DNA from: CAZIKF01 sp964539825
GTDB lineage: Bacteria; Muiribacteriota; UBA6191
Assembly: GCA_964539825.1 (NCBI GenBank)
Contig: CAZIKF010000046.1
Location: forward strand, 1-33,146
Direction of reading: 5' to 3'
Length of the DNA stretch: 33,146 nt
The notes under the pieces are model-generated. The model worked only from the letters and a program-made list of their open reading frames with translations, made no database searches and was not told the origin of the DNA. The translations under genes were made by a program, and so were the position numbers. Shown here one piece after another: positions 1-7,089 of the stretch (position 1 is the stretch's first letter; every line of letters begins with the position of its first letter).

Positions 1-641
1 GTGCTTCCCTCAACTTCTACCTTCTTTCTCAGGTTGACTACAAAATTATCTACAGTTCTACTGGTCCCCATGTAATCTACTCCCCAGACCATATCCAAAA
101 TTTGCTCTCTAGAGAGTACTCGGTCAGTGTTTTCCATGAAGATTTTTAGAAGTCTGCCCTCGCGCGCAGATAGCGAGCTCTTTCCTGTCTGGGTAGTTAA
201 ACTGAGGCTATTGAGGTCGATTTTGATGTTTCCATATTCAAAGATGCCTTCCGGTTTTGAAGAGCGGCGTACGCGGGCCTGGAGACGAGCCTGGATTTCG
301 GGCATCGAAAACGGCTTGATCAGGTAATCGTCGGCGCCTAGCTCCAGACCCCTGATAATGTCTTCTTCTCGACCACGGACCGAGATGATAAGTACCTGGG
401 CACCAATGCCGCGATTTCGTAGAATTCGAAGTACTTCGAATCCATTGAGTCCAGGTAAATTGATATCAAGGATTATGCAGTCATAGGGGTCGCTAGTTGC
501 CTGGATGAGCCCGCTATCACCATCGCGTTCCCAGTCAACTTTGAAATTCCCCTGGGATTCAAGGTAGCTGCGCAGGCTGGTAGATGACGTAAAATCATCA
601 TCAACGAGCAGCAGTTTGTATAGTCCTCTATCCTGGCTCAT
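1..641 (-). CDS. OmpR-family response regulator, C-terminus cut by window edge
   Basis: Reading leftward from the ATG at 641-639, an open frame of 213 codons reaches the window edge without a stop. Residues 8-120 are a receiver domain with the acidic pocket D14-D15, phosphoacceptor D59 (in ILDINLPG), S87 at the switch position and K109 in LIKPFS. Residues from about 135 on are a winged-helix DNA-binding domain of the OmpR/PhoB type (LSAREGRLLKIF, then RTVDNFVVNLRKKVE). Family members are about 225-235 residues, so only some 10-20 residues are missing. It starts 3 bases after the stop of the upstream sensor kinase, so the two are almost certainly co-transcribed partners: the kinase phosphorylates D59 and the regulator acts on promoters. 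No convincing Shine-Dalgarno precedes it, which fits translational coupling. The regulon cannot be read from the sequence. Confidence 0.93.
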   Translation of the reverse strand, partial: MSQDRGLYKLLLVDDDFTSSTSLRSYLESQGNFKVDWERDGDSGLIQATSDPYDCIILDINLPGLNGFEVLRILRNRGIGAQVLIISVRGREEDIIRGLELGADDYLIKPFSMPEIQARLQARVRRSSKPEGIFEYGNIKIDLNSLSLTTQTGKSSLSAREGRLLKIFMENTDRVLSREQILDMVWGVDYMGTSRTVDNFVVNLRKKVEVEGS

Positions 642-644
642 AGT

Positions 645-2309
645 TTAATCACGTGGCAGTCGAATCTCTACTGTTGTCCCTTTTGGAGAATGAGCAGACA
701 GTTTCACTTTACCTCCATGGTTTTCCACAATCCTGCGAACGATACTCAAACCCAGTCCGTTTCCCTGGATCCCTTCTGTTGCTGGTGTCAAAGCCCTATA
801 AAAGGGTTGAAAAATCTTAGTTTCTTCTCCGTCAGGGATACCACAACCGTGGTCGGATATCTCGAGGATGAGCTCACCGGCCTGCGGTTTAGCGCTAAGG
901 TGAATTTTTGGAGGGTCAAGAGAATACTTACACGCGTTGTCCAGAACATTGATCAACACATCTCGAAAGGAGCCAGGCTCAACCTGAACTGCAATTTGAA
1001 AGGAGTCGGGATCGTATTCAAATGAGGGCTTGCGACCAAGGTGGATGAGCTGAATTATTTTTAGCGCGTCCTCCAGTAACTCCAGCAGATTACGCTCCAC
1101 CTTTTGTACAGTAGGAGAAGAACCTCGTTCGCGGGCTAATTGCATAAAGACTCGCGTGGATAGCGCCATTCTGGATAGCTCCAGTCGCACTAACTTGACG
1201 AGGTCAGAAGATTCGCTGGAGTTCTTTTGGGTGCCAATCAGATCGAGCACGCTGCCAATGGCATGAATGGGGGTTTGCAAATCATGGGCGATGTTTTCAA
1301 TCCAATCACTCTGGATCCTAAATTGAGTTTGTGATTGCCGCATTTTCCCGTAGAGAAGAATGAGTCCGAGAATAGCGAAGCAAAAGGGAGCCAGAACAAA
1401 GCTGGTAAGTTTTTCATATCGGCTTATGAAATAGCGAACTCGATAGGACTCAAAGGAGGAGCTTCCACTGCGATCCCAGGATTCCGGGTAATAGACTCTA
1501 ACCTGGGCCGGTTTGAAAAAATCACCCAGGGAGACCGGGCCGATGGAATGGGTTTTGGAAAGGCGGTCAGGTGGGATAGTTCCTTCATAAACTCCCGTTT
1601 GAGTCAGGTAATAAGGAGCTCCAAAACCGGAAATTTCTACGACAATCGAGGGGTACCTTCTCACAAAGGCACGGGTGAGTTTTCTTAAAAAGCCGGAGTC
1701 AAAAATTAGGGACAGATAACCCTGGATTTTACCGTCTGCAACAAGAGGGAAATACCAGAATGCAGCCCATTCCCTGCCAGTATGGAGGTTTCCTCCATGA
1801 CCCTCCATCAGTTGCAAATCCAGGGGAAGACTTCCACTCCAGGGTTGTCTGACAGTGTTTGATTTAGCATCCAGAGTAGAGCCCAGGACTTTGCCCAGGA
1901 TTTCCTGAGGATTTTCAACTACCCACTCGATAGGTCCTCCATCTTTAAATGATGTTAAGGTTTTGCGCTGGCGAGAGATGGAGTGGAGGCTTGAACTACG
2001 CAGGTCAAGCCAATGGATTGAGTGGATGGCAGAATCTTCAAGAGCGCTTTTGGCGAAGGTCTCAAGATCTCCTGAACTGGAATAGCGACTCATTCCCTTT
2101 TCCAAACTTCCTTTTAACCATGTAGATAACCCTCTTTCAATGTCACCGGGGATCTGGAAGGTGAGGGTTCTATTGTGCCGAAAGACCTCTTCTTCAAGAA
2201 GTTCTCTGGCGGTGAGTCCCGCAAAGGTGATCACCCCAAGTGCAAGAATGGATAGGAACATCAGAACGAATACAAAAAACCATTGCCAGGGGACTTTTCT
2301 CATGCGCAT
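645..2309 (-). CDS. Membrane sensor histidine kinase
   Basis: This 554-residue kinase has an N-terminal membrane segment (about 10-32), a periplasmic sensor region of some 260 residues, a second membrane segment (about 300-325) and a cytoplasmic catalytic half. The H-box is HDLQTP with phosphorylated H342. The ATPase domain has an N-box (NVLDNACKYS), a G1 box (SDHGCGIPDGE) and a G2 box (GNGLGLSIVRRI). No HAMP linker is evident between the second membrane segment and the H-box; only about 20 residues separate them. The start at 2309 is supported by an AGGAGA ribosome site at about 2314-2319. The response regulator follows after 3 bases. The sensor domain has no recognisable fold motif, so the signal is unknown. 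The 5' leader lies antisense to the rod-shaped RNA gene beginning at 2321. Confidence 0.93.
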   Translation of the reverse strand: MRMRKVPWQWFFVFVLMFLSILALGVITFAGLTARELLEEEVFRHNRTLTFQIPGDIERGLSTWLKGSLEKGMSRYSSSGDLETFAKSALEDSAIHSIHWLDLRSSSLHSISRQRKTLTSFKDGGPIEWVVENPQEILGKVLGSTLDAKSNTVRQPWSGSLPLDLQLMEGHGGNLHTGREWAAFWYFPLVADGKIQGYLSLIFDSGFLRKLTRAFVRRYPSIVVEISGFGAPYYLTQTGVYEGTIPPDRLSKTHSIGPVSLGDFFKPAQVRVYYPESWDRSGSSSFESYRVRYFISRYEKLTSFVLAPFCFAILGLILLYGKMRQSQTQFRIQSDWIENIAHDLQTPIHAIGSVLDLIGTQKNSSESSDLVKLVRLELSRMALSTRVFMQLARERGSSPTVQKVERNLLELLEDALKIIQLIHLGRKPSFEYDPDSFQIAVQVEPGSFRDVLINVLDNACKYSLDPPKIHLSAKPQAGELILEISDHGCGIPDGEETKIFQPFYRALTPATEGIQGNGLGLSIVRRIVENHGGKVKLSAHSPKGTTVEIRLPRD

Positions 2310-2320
2310 GACTATCTCCT

Positions 2321-2492
2321 GTGAGGCGAGAACCGAAACTTAGGCACCTGGCGGAGTACCCCGAAGAAGCACCTATTCGCCGATCACTCTTAGAACGATG
2401 CCCTGCATCGCCCGTCGTCGTGATCCTCGAATATGCACTCCTTCTGAGCACTCCGTCAGGCACCACGTTTCGGCTCTCGCCTCACCTTTTTT
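2321..2492 (+). ncRNA. Rod-shaped structured RNA, probable 6S RNA (SsrS-like)
   Basis: The segment folds on itself end to end. An outer stem pairs 2321-2339 with 2467-2485 (18 of 19 pairs). After a 7 x 6 internal loop, 2347-2357 pairs with 2450-2460 (11 pairs, one G-U). A symmetric 17 x 17 bubble follows (2358-2374 and 2433-2449). The apical arm is 2375-2379 with 2428-2432, 2382-2387 with 2420-2425, and a terminal hairpin 2396-2401/2405-2410. Six T at 2487-2492 follow the outer stem, making it an intrinsic terminator for plus-strand transcription. A rod of about 170 nt with closing stem, large central bubble and interrupted apical arm is the 6S architecture; 6S RNA mimics an open promoter and sequesters housekeeping RNA polymerase. 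The family assignment rests on shape only. A palindromic miniature element is the main alternative, but no flanking target duplication is seen. Confidence 0.55.
2487..2492 (+). terminator. U-tract closing the rod-shaped RNA
   Basis: Six consecutive T directly follow (one base apart) the 19-bp outer stem of the structured RNA. This gives a strong intrinsic terminator for plus-strand transcription and is the main reason for assigning the RNA to the plus strand. Confidence 0.6.
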
Positions 2493-2496
2493 CTGT

Positions 2497-2596
2497 NNNN
2501 NNNNNNNNNNNNNNNNNNNNNNNNNNNNNNNNNNNNNNNNNNNNNNNNNNNNNNNNNNNNNNNNNNNNNNNNNNNNNNNNNNNNNNNNNNNNNNNN
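2497..2596. other. Assembly gap of exactly 100 N
   Basis: One hundred undetermined bases. The round length is the usual placeholder for a scaffold join of unknown size, so the true distance between the structured RNA and the astacin gene is unknown and a gene could be missing here. Confidence 0.98.
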
Positions 2597-2630
2597 TTTC
2601 TTCAATCAAGGAGTATAACCTGAGTACGCA

Positions 2631-2658
2631 TTGAGTTGGAGTTGAGGATTCATAAAAT
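2631..2658 (+). promoter_or_regulatory. Candidate sigma-70 promoter of the astacin gene
   Basis: TTGAGT at 2631-2636 and TAAAAT at 2653-2658 are separated by 16 bases. A transcript starting near 2665 would have a leader of about 60 bases before the protease start codon at 2727. This is a pattern match only. Confidence 0.35.
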
Positions 2659-2726
2659 GGTGAACCCTGGGATGGCAGCCTTTCCAATTGAAATAATGTC
2701 CTTTAGTATCTATTGCGGAGGTTGTT

Positions 2727-4361
2727 ATGCAAAAATTTCTTGGACTTTTCTTCCTGATCTGTTTGGTATTGCCTGTTGATGGAGATCGAGGGAATTTGGA
2801 TCAGCTACTCAAAAAGAAATCCAAACATATGCCCTCTCCCATTTGGAGGTCTTCTAAGAAAACTGTTGAGGTTTTCATTTCCGGAAATACCTTTTCACGA
2901 AAAAAAGTGAAGGCTTCCGAGATTGATGGACTTCCTATTTTTGAGGGAGACATCGTCCTGCATCCCGTAGGAGAGGTTGAAATATCCCCAAGATCTTTGA
3001 GTGCCAATCGTTCTACGGGAGTTGCGATTACAGGACAAAAATACCGCTGGCCCTCTGGAAAAGTTCCCTTCGAGATAGCTGGTGATTTGCCCCAGCAAGA
3101 AAGAGTGTTGGATGCAATCAAACACTGGGAAGCTCACACGCCGATCCGTTTTGAACAACATACGAACCAGTCCAATTATGTGGTTTTTGTTCCCGGTGGC
3201 GGCTGTTCTTCAAAAGTGGGAATGCATGGAGGTCGACAAAACATTACCCTCGCTCCGACCCAGGCAGTGCTTGATGAAGGCGGGAGCTATGGAACTTGTC
3301 TCAAAGGTCATGTGATTCATGAAATTGGTCATGCTCTTGGTCTTTGGCACGAGCAAAGCCGCGAAGATAGAGACAAGCACATTGAAATCCTCTGGGACAA
3401 TATCAAGAAGCCCAACAGGCACAATTTTAACCAGCACATCACGGACGGAGATGATGTGGGTTCTTACGACTTTGGCTCCATTATGCATTATTCTTCGCGA
3501 GCGTTTGGCAAGGATGATGATAAGGGCTCTCCCCTGCAAACCATCGAGGTCAGGGATGGTAAAACCAAGATTGGGCAGCATTCCAGGCTAAGCAAAGGAG
3601 ACATCGATACAATTTATGAGATGTATAATTTTTTGCGGCCTGTGAAGCCGGATAAGCCTGGGAGCGAAACTGAAGAGGGAGACCAGGGAAAGCCCACTTC
3701 AGGAAAGCAACGAGCATTCGCCATGGTGGATCAGGCAAGGGAGCACCTTCTGAATTCAACCGACAAAGAGAAGTCCAAAGAAAGGGCCAGAGTGCTGGTC
3801 CGAGGGGCTCTACATCTACTCAGGGTTCCAAAAAAGGGAAGATCCTATCAATACGCTCGATTTGAGGCTAAGAAAAAACCCTTTAAGAAAAAAACTCTCA
3901 AGGTCAAGAATGATGAACCTGTGGAATTTCGTCTGGAGGTTTCCCGTGAAACCATCTCCAAGGTAAAGCTGGAAGTCCCTGATAAGTTTCTTTTTTTAAA
4001 GAATAGCCCGGTGAGAATTCACTCTTATCGTTCGGACTCACGCCCCGTTTATAGCTCTTCGGGCTTTAGCAGGTCCGCGAAGAGGAGCTTTCCCAGCGGA
4101 GGAAGAGTCTTAGAACCGAAACAGCATCTTGAATTGAACTTCGCGAACGCTTCGCATGTGGATTTGGTTTTAAAGCTGTCCAAGGGTGGCAAACGTCGAT
4201 CTAAGCTTCCCGTATCTCCCCGGCTGAAAGTTGAATTCTACGAAGAAAAACTCATTGATTACTCTTCCAATCCCTCAAAGGAAGCAGTGAAGTTACTTCA
4301 AAAATTTCTCAAGAAGTCTAAGATGAAAACATTGGACGAAGCCCTTGAAAATTTGAGGTAG
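2727..4361 (+). CDS. Secreted astacin-family (M12A) zinc metalloprotease with long C-terminal extension
   Basis: The 544-residue product begins with a Sec signal peptide (hydrophobic stretch at about 4-17, no lipobox). A propeptide-like region is followed by the astacin catalytic domain, about 100-300. The zinc site is HEIGHALGLWH with H198, H202 and H208 and catalytic E199, followed by E209, the astacin family signature. The Met-turn is SIMHYSS with M253 and the zinc-proximal Y255. Conserved cysteines C211-type are absent, but two cysteines flank the substrate cleft region (GGCSS and GTCLK). Residues 310-544 are a lysine-rich extension without a recognised domain, perhaps for substrate or surface binding. 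A GGAGG ribosome site precedes the ATG. The enzyme should act outside the cytoplasm, digesting host, prey or environmental protein, or maturing surface proteins. The Popeye-like gene follows after 40 bases. Confidence 0.93.
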   Translation: MQKFLGLFFLICLVLPVDGDRGNLDQLLKKKSKHMPSPIWRSSKKTVEVFISGNTFSRKKVKASEIDGLPIFEGDIVLHPVGEVEISPRSLSANRSTGVAITGQKYRWPSGKVPFEIAGDLPQQERVLDAIKHWEAHTPIRFEQHTNQSNYVVFVPGGGCSSKVGMHGGRQNITLAPTQAVLDEGGSYGTCLKGHVIHEIGHALGLWHEQSREDRDKHIEILWDNIKKPNRHNFNQHITDGDDVGSYDFGSIMHYSSRAFGKDDDKGSPLQTIEVRDGKTKIGQHSRLSKGDIDTIYEMYNFLRPVKPDKPGSETEEGDQGKPTSGKQRAFAMVDQAREHLLNSTDKEKSKERARVLVRGALHLLRVPKKGRSYQYARFEAKKKPFKKKTLKVKNDEPVEFRLEVSRETISKVKLEVPDKFLFLKNSPVRIHSYRSDSRPVYSSSGFSRSAKRSFPSGGRVLEPKQHLELNFANASHVDLVLKLSKGGKRRSKLPVSPRLKVEFYEEKLIDYSSNPSKEAVKLLQKFLKKSKMKTLDEALENLR

Positions 4362-4401
4362 AATCCCCTTTTGATTTCCAACTCAACCCAAAGGATTTCT
4401 C

Positions 4402-5034
4402 TTGTTTTTAGGTGAGAATTATTTCATCAATTTTTCTTATTTTCTGTACTTTATAGCGTTTTCACTGCGCGATATGCTTTGGCTGCGGATGATGGTAATC
4501 ATGAGTTGCCTATCTATGGTTGTTTACGGCGTTTTGAGCAATATCCCCACGATGATAGCCTGGAATCTCGCGTTTCTGCTCATTAATGGAATTCAGGTCA
4601 TCATGCTTCTCCTTGAAAGGCGTCCCGTGGATCTGGAAGAGGACATGGAGAAGATATACCTGACCGTTTTTCGAGCGCTTACCCGCAAGGAATTTTTGCG
4701 CTTGTGGGAGTATGGAGATGAGCGGGTTGTGACAGGACAATCCCTGAGTGTGGAAGGGGAGGGAGTCGGGCACCTGATGTTCATTCGAACGGGTAAAGCG
4801 GAGGTTTTTCGCAAAGATGCTAAGTTGGCAGAGCTTGGTGACATGCAGTTCGTAGGAGAAATGAGCTTTCTCAATGCTTCTACTGCCGGTGCGACTGTGA
4901 AAGCAGCTGGAGAAGTACTGCTACACCGTTGGTCCCACGCTCAGATCGGAAAATTGAAGCACAAATGGCCGGCAATACATGAGAAACTGCTGCTCATTCT
5001 AGGACAGGATCTTACCCGAAAAATTAACCGATAA
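4402..5034 (+). CDS. Popeye-like membrane protein with degenerate cyclic-nucleotide-binding domain
   Basis: The 210-residue protein starts at TTG 4402, preceded by AAGGA about seven bases upstream; this start is needed to include the first of three predicted membrane helices (about 3-20, 28-46, 50-73). A linker reading LLLERRPVDLEEDMEK is followed by a cyclic-nucleotide-binding beta-roll (about 100-195). The order, the WNLAFLLIN membrane motif and the RP-x-D/E linker match the Popeye family (POPDC), best known as animal cAMP-binding membrane proteins with relatives in bacteria. The phosphate-binding cassette keeps G152-E153 (FVGEMSFL) but the usual Arg of an RSATV-type motif is replaced (TAGATV). 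Classical cAMP or cGMP binding is therefore doubtful. It is convergent with the next gene, and nothing around it identifies a partner. Confidence 0.72.
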   Translation: MFLGENYFINFSYFLYFIAFSLRDMLWLRMMVIMSCLSMVVYGVLSNIPTMIAWNLAFLLINGIQVIMLLLERRPVDLEEDMEKIYLTVFRALTRKEFLRLWEYGDERVVTGQSLSVEGEGVGHLMFIRTGKAEVFRKDAKLAELGDMQFVGEMSFLNASTAGATVKAAGEVLLHRWSHAQIGKLKHKWPAIHEKLLLILGQDLTRKINR

Positions 5035-5070
5035 AAGGGCAATAGTCTCTTTAGAATTGGAGCCTGGAGT

Positions 5071-5637
5071 TTAATTTGAGATCAATGCGGCCGAATCCGG
5101 ACATTTGAAGCGACTGCCCGGGCGAGTCAAAGGCGTCAAGAGGGGGCAGGCCACCGATATAGCTGCTTTCCTTGGCAGCCAGATTCCCCACTTGTTTTTC
5201 TTCCAGCTTTCTTGAGGAAACCGCACCCAGGACTCGGAGAGATGAAACCATGGTATCCAGCGTTTTTCGCCAGTCCAATGGTCTTCATAAAAAGGTGTGG
5301 AAAGGACTGTTGTTCCTCTCAGAACCGGTTCAAATTTAAAGCTGTAGCGTAGGGAAGTAATTGCTCCTCCCAGAATAATCAAGGCGAGGATCACAGCATT
5401 GGTTCGATTGAAGCGAAGCAGTTTTCTTAGTGTCTGTAAATTCTCCCGGGCATCTCTCTTTCGAAACCAAAAAAGCCAAGCCAGGGCCAGGAGACTACAA
5501 AGAACCAGGGAAAACAGTATCAGGGGCAGGCCTAATCCGGCAAAAAAGGAATTTTGAAAGAGCCGAGCGGCGTACAAGCATGCGGCGATAATGCCGAAAG
5601 AAAAGACGTCAAGTATTGCTCTTATGCAGTCTTTCAC
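5071..5637 (-). CDS. Small membrane protein of unknown function, possibly frameshifted
   Basis: This 188-residue frame starts at GTG 5637. It has three predicted membrane helices (about 8-26, 34-57, 82-99) and a soluble tail rich in aromatic residues (WTGEKRWIPWFHLSESW). I do not recognise the family. The start is insecure: there is no clear ribosome site, and the N-terminus overlaps the divergent Sel1 gene by up to 47 bases. The last 30 or so residues look atypical. The overlapping minus-strand frame ending at 5051 reads more like a protein end (GFGRIDLKLNSRLQF), so a frameshift near the GGGG or TTTTT runs around 5185-5205 is possible, either real or from assembly. Confidence 0.5.
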   Translation of the reverse strand: MKDCIRAILDVFSFGIIAACLYAARLFQNSFFAGLGLPLILFSLVLCSLLALAWLFWFRKRDARENLQTLRKLLRFNRTNAVILALIILGGAITSLRYSFKFEPVLRGTTVLSTPFYEDHWTGEKRWIPWFHLSESWVRFPQESWKKNKWGIWLPRKAAISVACPLLTPLTRPGSRFKCPDSAALISN

Positions 5638-6967
5638 TATATTTCAACGTAACATATTTCGACCCCTTCGGCTACTGGTCAGTGGGTTCCCTGGGACCTC
5701 TTTGGCTGGATTTTTGGTCGTCCTCTTCTCCGTAATAGGGCTTCTCTACTTCTTTCGAACCCCTTCTCAGGAGCTAATGAACCAGGCTCTCATCGAGCTG
5801 TCACAAAATAAAATAGAAAAGAGTAAAGTTCTTTTTGAGGAATTGGCCGATCGATCTGACGGAGCGGCGCAGTATAACCTGGCAATGCTATTGCTGCGTT
5901 CGGCTGGGAATGAGAGCCATGGACGGGCTAGAAATCTTATGCTCAAATCAGCCCGACAGGGATTTGAAATGGCCCAATTCAACCTGGGTACCCTGTACCT
6001 GAATGGCGTCGGAGGTCCGGTGGATCTCGAATCTGCTATTTTCTGGTTTGAAAAGTCCGCCGAGAACGGTGATGTGGAGGCCCAATTTCTTGTAGGAAGG
6101 ATGCTGTGTGAGGGAAAGGGTAGAGCGAGCAACCCAGTCAAAGCGGTGAAGTGGCTCGTAAGGGCAGCTCATTCACATCATCTGGAAGCAGCCTTTCAGC
6201 TCGGTAAGTTGTATTACGATGGTCTTGGTAGTAAATCTAACCATCAAAAGGCATTTGCCTGGTTTCAGTATGCCGCGCAGGAAGGGCATCCCAGCGCCTG
6301 GCATGCCATGGGAATTATGTCCCTCAAAGGTGAAGAGGTCCCCATTGATCCGATTCGCGCAAGAGATTGGTTTGAAGAAGCAGCAAGGGATTCCTATGCC
6401 CCTTCCCAGTACATCCTGGCTTCCTTTCTACTCAATGGTATCGCTGGAGACACTGATTTTCAAAGAGCCGCTCTTCTGGCAAAACAATCATCGGATTCTG
6501 GATATGCTCCAGCCCAGTATTTGCTGGGCAAGCTTCATTACCAGGGCAAGGGTGTGTCTCTTTCACAACGTAAGGCTTTCACCTGGATACAAAAGGCCGC
6601 ACTAGCCGGTTACGCAAGGGCCCAGGGAGACCTCGGAAAGATGTTCTTGAAGGGTATTGGAACTAATGTAGATGAAATTCAGGCTTTCAAGTGGCTTAAA
6701 GGTGGAGCAGAAGGTCTAGATGCGGAAGCTCAATATAATCTTGGTCTTTTGTATCTCAATGGATTTGGTACCAGGATGGGCCTAAAAGAAGCAGCAACTT
6801 GGTTCCTCAGGGCCGCTCAACAAGGTCATGCCGGTGGACAATATAGCCTGGGACTGATGTATTACAAGGGACTTGGAATGAGAAGGGATTTGGAACAAGC
6901 CTCCCGTTGGATCCGCAAAGCCGCGTCAAAAGACCATCGTCCGGCGGTACTTTTCCTAGAGACCTGA
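5591..6967 (+). CDS. Membrane-anchored Sel1-repeat protein (ten repeats)
   Basis: The product is 458 residues from ATG 5591; ATG 5624 is an equally plausible start that shortens the overlap with the divergent gene, and neither has a clear ribosome site. A single hydrophobic segment (about 38-58) would anchor or export the protein. From about residue 95 on there are ten tandem Sel1-like repeats of 36 residues. Each has the pattern AQ-x2-LG-x-LY-x2-G-x-G ... A-x2-W-x2-KAA (for example AQYNLGLLYLNGFG). These alpha-alpha hairpins stack into a solenoid used for protein-protein contact in periplasmic or envelope assemblies and signalling. No catalytic domain is present. The gene ends just before the convergent tRNA-Thr. 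Confidence 0.9.
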   Translation: MPKEKTSSIALMQSFTIFQRNIFRPLRLLVSGFPGTSLAGFLVVLFSVIGLLYFFRTPSQELMNQALIELSQNKIEKSKVLFEELADRSDGAAQYNLAMLLLRSAGNESHGRARNLMLKSARQGFEMAQFNLGTLYLNGVGGPVDLESAIFWFEKSAENGDVEAQFLVGRMLCEGKGRASNPVKAVKWLVRAAHSHHLEAAFQLGKLYYDGLGSKSNHQKAFAWFQYAAQEGHPSAWHAMGIMSLKGEEVPIDPIRARDWFEEAARDSYAPSQYILASFLLNGIAGDTDFQRAALLAKQSSDSGYAPAQYLLGKLHYQGKGVSLSQRKAFTWIQKAALAGYARAQGDLGKMFLKGIGTNVDEIQAFKWLKGGAEGLDAEAQYNLGLLYLNGFGTRMGLKEAATWFLRAAQQGHAGGQYSLGLMYYKGLGMRRDLEQASRWIRKAASKDHRPAVLFLET

Positions 6968-6971
6968 AAAA

Positions 6972-7043
6972 AGCCTGCGAAGGGATTTGAACCCCCGACC
7001 TACGGTTTACAAAACCGTTGCTCTACCCCTGAGCTACACAGGC
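6972..7043 (-). tRNA. tRNA-Thr(UGU)
   Basis: Read on the minus strand, the sequence forms a standard cloverleaf. The acceptor stem is GCCTGTG with CGCAGGC (one G-U pair). The D arm is GCTC/GAGC, the anticodon stem is ACGGT/ACCGT around the loop TTTGTAA, and the T arm is GGGGG TTCAAAT CCCTT. The anticodon is TGT, decoding ACA/ACG threonine codons. CCA is not encoded; a run of T follows the discriminator directly. Confidence 0.95.
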
Positions 7044-7056
7044 AACAAGGGGCCGG

Positions 7057-7086
7057 ATGTTAGCAGAATTCAATAGGAGAGTTCAA
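7057..7086 (-). promoter_or_regulatory. Candidate promoter of tRNA-Thr
   Basis: On the minus strand TTGAAC (7086-7081) and TAACAT (7062-7057) are separated by 18 bases. A start near 7050 lies a few bases upstream of the mature tRNA 5' end at 7043. This is a pattern match consistent with a separate tRNA transcript just past the end of the ATP-grasp gene. Confidence 0.45.
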
Positions 7087-7089
7087 TAC

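Noticed and set aside
690..1025. Plus-strand 111-residue frame
   Set aside because: It lies opposite the conserved ATPase domain of the histidine kinase and is a shadow.
2321..2492. SRP (4.5S) RNA or a miniature inverted-repeat mobile element
   Set aside because: No SRP apical consensus (GGAAGCAGCC type) on either strand, and no target-site duplication next to the 19-bp ends. The mobile-element option remains only as an alternative to the 6S call.
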